Shown one piece after another: positions 61,448 through 64,000 of a DNA stretch of 64,000 bases. Location of the stretch: positions 372,001 through 436,000 of the forward strand of contig NZ_JAGJEH010000003.1 in NCBI RefSeq assembly GCF_018100925.1, in the 5' to 3' direction. Every line of letters starts with the position of its first letter. Position 1 is the stretch's first letter. Below the pieces are notes generated by a model. That model was given only the letters and a program-made list of their open reading frames with translations, was not told the origin of the DNA and did not search any database. The DNA comes from Pseudoalteromonas luteoviolacea. Its GTDB lineage: Bacteria > Pseudomonadota > Gammaproteobacteria > Enterobacterales > Alteromonadaceae. The translations under genes and the position numbers were made by a program.

Positions 61448-64000
61448 TTAAGTATCGTAACCAAGATTAGGAGACAACCAACGCTCAGCCTCTTCTATGG
61501 TCATATCACTACGGCGGGCGTAGTCTTCAACTTGATCTTTTTGGATGGTAGCAACTGCAAAATACTTAGAGTCAGGATGTGAGAAGTACCAGCCAGAAAC
61601 AGCTGCACCTGGCCACATTGCATAAGAGCTCGTTAGCTTCATACCGATGCGGTTTTCAACATCTAACAACGACCAGATTTTTTTCTTCTCCGTGTGCTCA
61701 GGACATGCTGGGTAGCCCGGTGCGGGTCTAATACCTTGGTAGTTTTCGCGAATAAGCTCTTCATTAGTTAATGACTCATCAGCAGCAAAACCCCAGTACT
61801 CCTTGCGAACCTGTTCGTGTAAGTACTCAGCAAAGGCTTCAGCTAGCCTATCTGCCACCGCCTTGACCATGATCTTATTGTAATCATCTTGCTGCGCATC
61901 AAATGCATCCGCCAGATCATCCTCTTCAAGACCACCTGTGACTGCAAATGCGCCAAAATAATCGTCAATGCCCTTTGGTGCAACGTAATCAGCTAAACAG
62001 TAATTTGGAAAATCTGTTTTTTCCGTTTGTTGACGTAATTGACACGACTTACCAATCACCTCTGTTCGAGATTCATCGGCGTAAATTTCGATATCATCGT
62101 CTACTCGATTGGCTGGGAATAAACCAATTACGCCTAGCGGTTGCAACTTACCCGTTTGCTCTAATTCATCGAGCATCGCATTGGCATCAGCAAATAGCTT
62201 TTTAGCTTCTTCACCAACTATTTCATCCTCTAAAATACGCGGGTATTTGCCTGCCAAAGACCATGTCATGAAATAGGGAGTCCAATCTATATATTGACGT
62301 AAAGTGGCGATGCTAACGTTTTTAAACTCAGTCACCCCCAACTTTTTAGGTTTAGGCGGTGTGTAATTATCCCAGTCTAACTTAGTGGCATTGTCCCGAG
62401 CACGGGCTAAAGTCACAGGCTTGGAACGCGGTTTTTTTCGCGCTTGTTGTTCGCGAACTTTCACGTATTCATTGGCTGTTTTTTCTAAAAATACTGGCTT
62501 TTGCGTGTCACTTAGCAAACTAGAAACAACGCCAACTGCACGACTGGCATTGTTTACATAAATAACGCCTTTGTCGTACTGAGGTTCAATTTTTACCGCA
62601 GTGTGGGCTTTAGATGTGGTCGCCCCACCAATTAATAACGGAATATCAAAGCCTCGACGTGTCATTTCTTTTGCCACGTGTACCATTTCATCCAGTGAAG
62701 GGGTAATAAGACCAGACAGGCCAATAGCGTCTGCTTTTTCATCGATGGCCGTTTGCAGGATTTTTTCAGCAGGCACCATCACACCTAAATCAACTACTTC
62801 ATAGTTGTTACACTGCAACACAACACCCACGATGTTCTTACCAATATCGTGTACATCGCCTTTCACAGTGGCCATGACTATTTTTCCGTTGCTCGCGCCT
62901 TCTTCCTTCTCAGCTTCGATAAATGGGTCGAGGTAAGCCACCGCGCGCTTCATTACACGGGCTGACTTGACTACCTGAGGCAAGAACATTTTACCAGCAC
63001 CGAACAAATCACCGACCACATTCATGCCATCCATGAGTGGTCCTTCGATTACCTGAATAGGTTTGTCGAAGCTGAGACGGCACTCTTCGGTATCTTCATC
63101 GATATACTCAGTGATCCCCTTAACAAGGGCATGCTCTAACCTTTTTGCAACCGGCCATGTACGCCACTCTAAGTCCTCTTTTTTCTCAGCTTGCGCCATA
63201 CCTGAGTACTTAGGTGCAATATCAACTAAGCGTTCGCCCGCACCGGGATCAGTGTTGAGGATCACATCCTCAACAGCATTTCTCAATTCAAGTGGAATAT
63301 CGTCATACACCGCCAACTGGCTTGCGTTTACGATCCCCATATCCATACCCGCTTTTATGGCATGATATAAAAATACTGAGTGGATCGCTTCACGAACTGG
63401 GTTGTTGCCTCGAAACGAGAACGACACGTTAGACACACCGCCTGATACCTTACAGTGGGGTAGATTTTGCTTTATGCGGCGCGTGCCTTCAATAAATTCA
63501 ACGGCATAGTTATCATGTTCTTCAATACCGGTGGCGACGGCAAAGATATTCGGATCAAATATGATGTCTTCTGGTGGAAACCCCAGCTCATCCACAAGAA
63601 TTTTGTACGAGCGCTGACAAATCTCAAACTTACGATCTGCCGTTTCAGCTTGACCGACTTCGTCAAACGCCATAACAACAACAGCTGCACCAAAACGTTT
63701 TAATATCTTGGCTTGGCGCACAAACGGCTCTCTGCCCTCTTTTAGCGAGATAGAGTTAACAATGGCCTTGCCCTGGATACATTTCAGACCCGCAACGATG
63801 ACATCCCATTTAGAGGAGTCAACCATGATAGGCACTTTTGAAATTTCAGGTTCAGAAGCAATAAGGTTCAAAAACTTCACCATCGCCATTTTTGAATCCA
63901 ACATGGCTTCATCCATGTTGATATCAATCACCTGCGCGCCCCCCTCCACTTGCTCTCTCGCAACTTCTAGGGCCGTTTCGTAATCTTCTTCTAAAATGAG
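61448..64000 (-). CDS. metH: Cobalamin-dependent methionine synthase MetH, N-terminus missing
   Basis: The last 850 residues of MetH, which methylates homocysteine to methionine using methyl-tetrahydrofolate and B12. The frame is open to the window edge, so the homocysteine-binding domain lies outside. Visible in order are the folate (pterin-binding) domain with [12 protein letters not shown] and MVDSSKWDV, the B12 cap, the B12 domain with the axial His in [15 protein letters not shown], and the C-terminal activation domain with [15 protein letters not shown] and [15 protein letters not shown]. All parts look intact. It is followed by a terminator and has no operon partner to the left. Confidence 0.98.
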   Translation of the reverse strand, partial: LILEEDYETALEVAREQVEGGAQVIDINMDEAMLDSKMAMVKFLNLIASEPEISKVPIMVDSSKWDVIVAGLKCIQGKAIVNSISLKEGREPFVRQAKILKRFGAAVVVMAFDEVGQAETADRKFEICQRSYKILVDELGFPPEDIIFDPNIFAVATGIEEHDNYAVEFIEGTRRIKQNLPHCKVSGGVSNVSFSFRGNNPVREAIHSVFLYHAIKAGMDMGIVNASQLAVYDDIPLELRNAVEDVILNTDPGAGERLVDIAPKYSGMAQAEKKEDLEWRTWPVAKRLEHALVKGITEYIDEDTEECRLSFDKPIQVIEGPLMDGMNVVGDLFGAGKMFLPQVVKSARVMKRAVAYLDPFIEAEKEEGASNGKIVMATVKGDVHDIGKNIVGVVLQCNNYEVVDLGVMVPAEKILQTAIDEKADAIGLSGLITPSLDEMVHVAKEMTRRGFDIPLLIGGATTSKAHTAVKIEPQYDKGVIYVNNASRAVGVVSSLLSDTQKPVFLEKTANEYVKVREQQARKKPRSKPVTLARARDNATKLDWDNYTPPKPKKLGVTEFKNVSIATLRQYIDWTPYFMTWSLAGKYPRILEDEIVGEEAKKLFADANAMLDELEQTGKLQPLGVIGLFPANRVDDDIEIYADESRTEVIGKSCQLRQQTEKTDFPNYCLADYVAPKGIDDYFGAFAVTGGLEEDDLADAFDAQQDDYNKIMVKAVADRLAEAFAEYLHEQVRKEYWGFAADESLTNEELIRENYQGIRPAPGYPACPEHTEKKKIWSLLDVENRIGMKLTSSYAMWPGAAVSGWYFSHPDSKYFAVATIQKDQVEDYARRSDMTIEEAERWLSPNLGYDT

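Noticed and set aside
1..64000. Mobile elements, prophage, CRISPR, tRNA or rRNA genes
   Set aside because: No transposase, integrase, phage structural gene, regularly spaced repeats or recognisable tRNA/rRNA sequence was seen on reading; short tRNAs could still be missed by eye.

Overview
The window looks like chromosomal DNA of a marine gammaproteobacterium of the Alteromonadales, most like Pseudoalteromonas. This rests on gene content: an imuA-imuB-dnaE2 mutagenesis operon behind a canonical LexA box, an HrpB helicase, a vitamin-B12 methionine synthase, beta-propeller sensor kinases, ToxR/CadC-type regulators, and many secreted proteins in moderately AT-rich DNA. The placement is inferred from protein families, not from a marker gene. 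I see no rRNA, tRNA, CRISPR array, insertion sequence or prophage. Both ends cut genes: a Nep1-like protein on the left and metH on the right.

Layout. 0-7 kb: the end of a necrosis-inducing (NPP1) secreted protein, a small unknown gene, an RND pump with its adaptor, and a secreted GH16-like glycosidase. 7-19 kb: a membrane-bound winged-helix/TPR regulator, a flavin L-amino-acid oxidase paired with a thiamine-diphosphate 2-keto-acid decarboxylase homologue, two tandem spondin-domain secreted proteins, an OmpR-type two-component pair, a MATE exporter and a zinc alcohol dehydrogenase. 19-26 kb: small genes, including an overlapping zinc-less sirtuin/GNAT pair, a proteasome-like Ntn hydrolase, a tail-anchored winged-helix protein, and an EamA transporter preceded by what reads as a leader peptide with mutually exclusive hairpins. 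26-31 kb: NAD salvage (NadM-Nudix plus nicotinamide phosphoribosyltransferase) and alkylation repair (Ada/AlkA fusion plus Ogt). 31-37 kb: a diguanylate cyclase, a periplasmic unknown and a large orphan sensor kinase. 37-43 kb: the SOS mutasome operon and a divergent SRAP/HMCES-type gene sharing one LexA box. 43-50.7 kb: an unrecognised secreted protein, a PhoD-type phosphatase carrying three fibronectin-type-II-like modules, an MFS exporter and HrpB. 50.8-61.2 kb: an operon of a periplasmic binding protein and a TPR-GGDEF cyclase, then two tandem paralogous MacB/LolD-type ABC sets. 61.4-64 kb: metH.

How the parts may work together. The oxidase and decarboxylase form a plausible two-step route from an amino acid to an aldehyde or acyloin, and the decarboxylase homologue has lost two of the classical pyruvate-decarboxylase catalytic residues. 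The two-component pair lies directly behind the spondin genes and may control them. DNA-damage functions occur at two separate loci. Several secreted proteins (NPP1, GH16, spondins, FN2-phosphatase) suggest a surface-associated or host-interacting lifestyle; this is inference.

Starts were trimmed where a ribosome-binding site, signal peptide or paralogue alignment decided the case. All family names come from reading motifs by eye; no database search was run.
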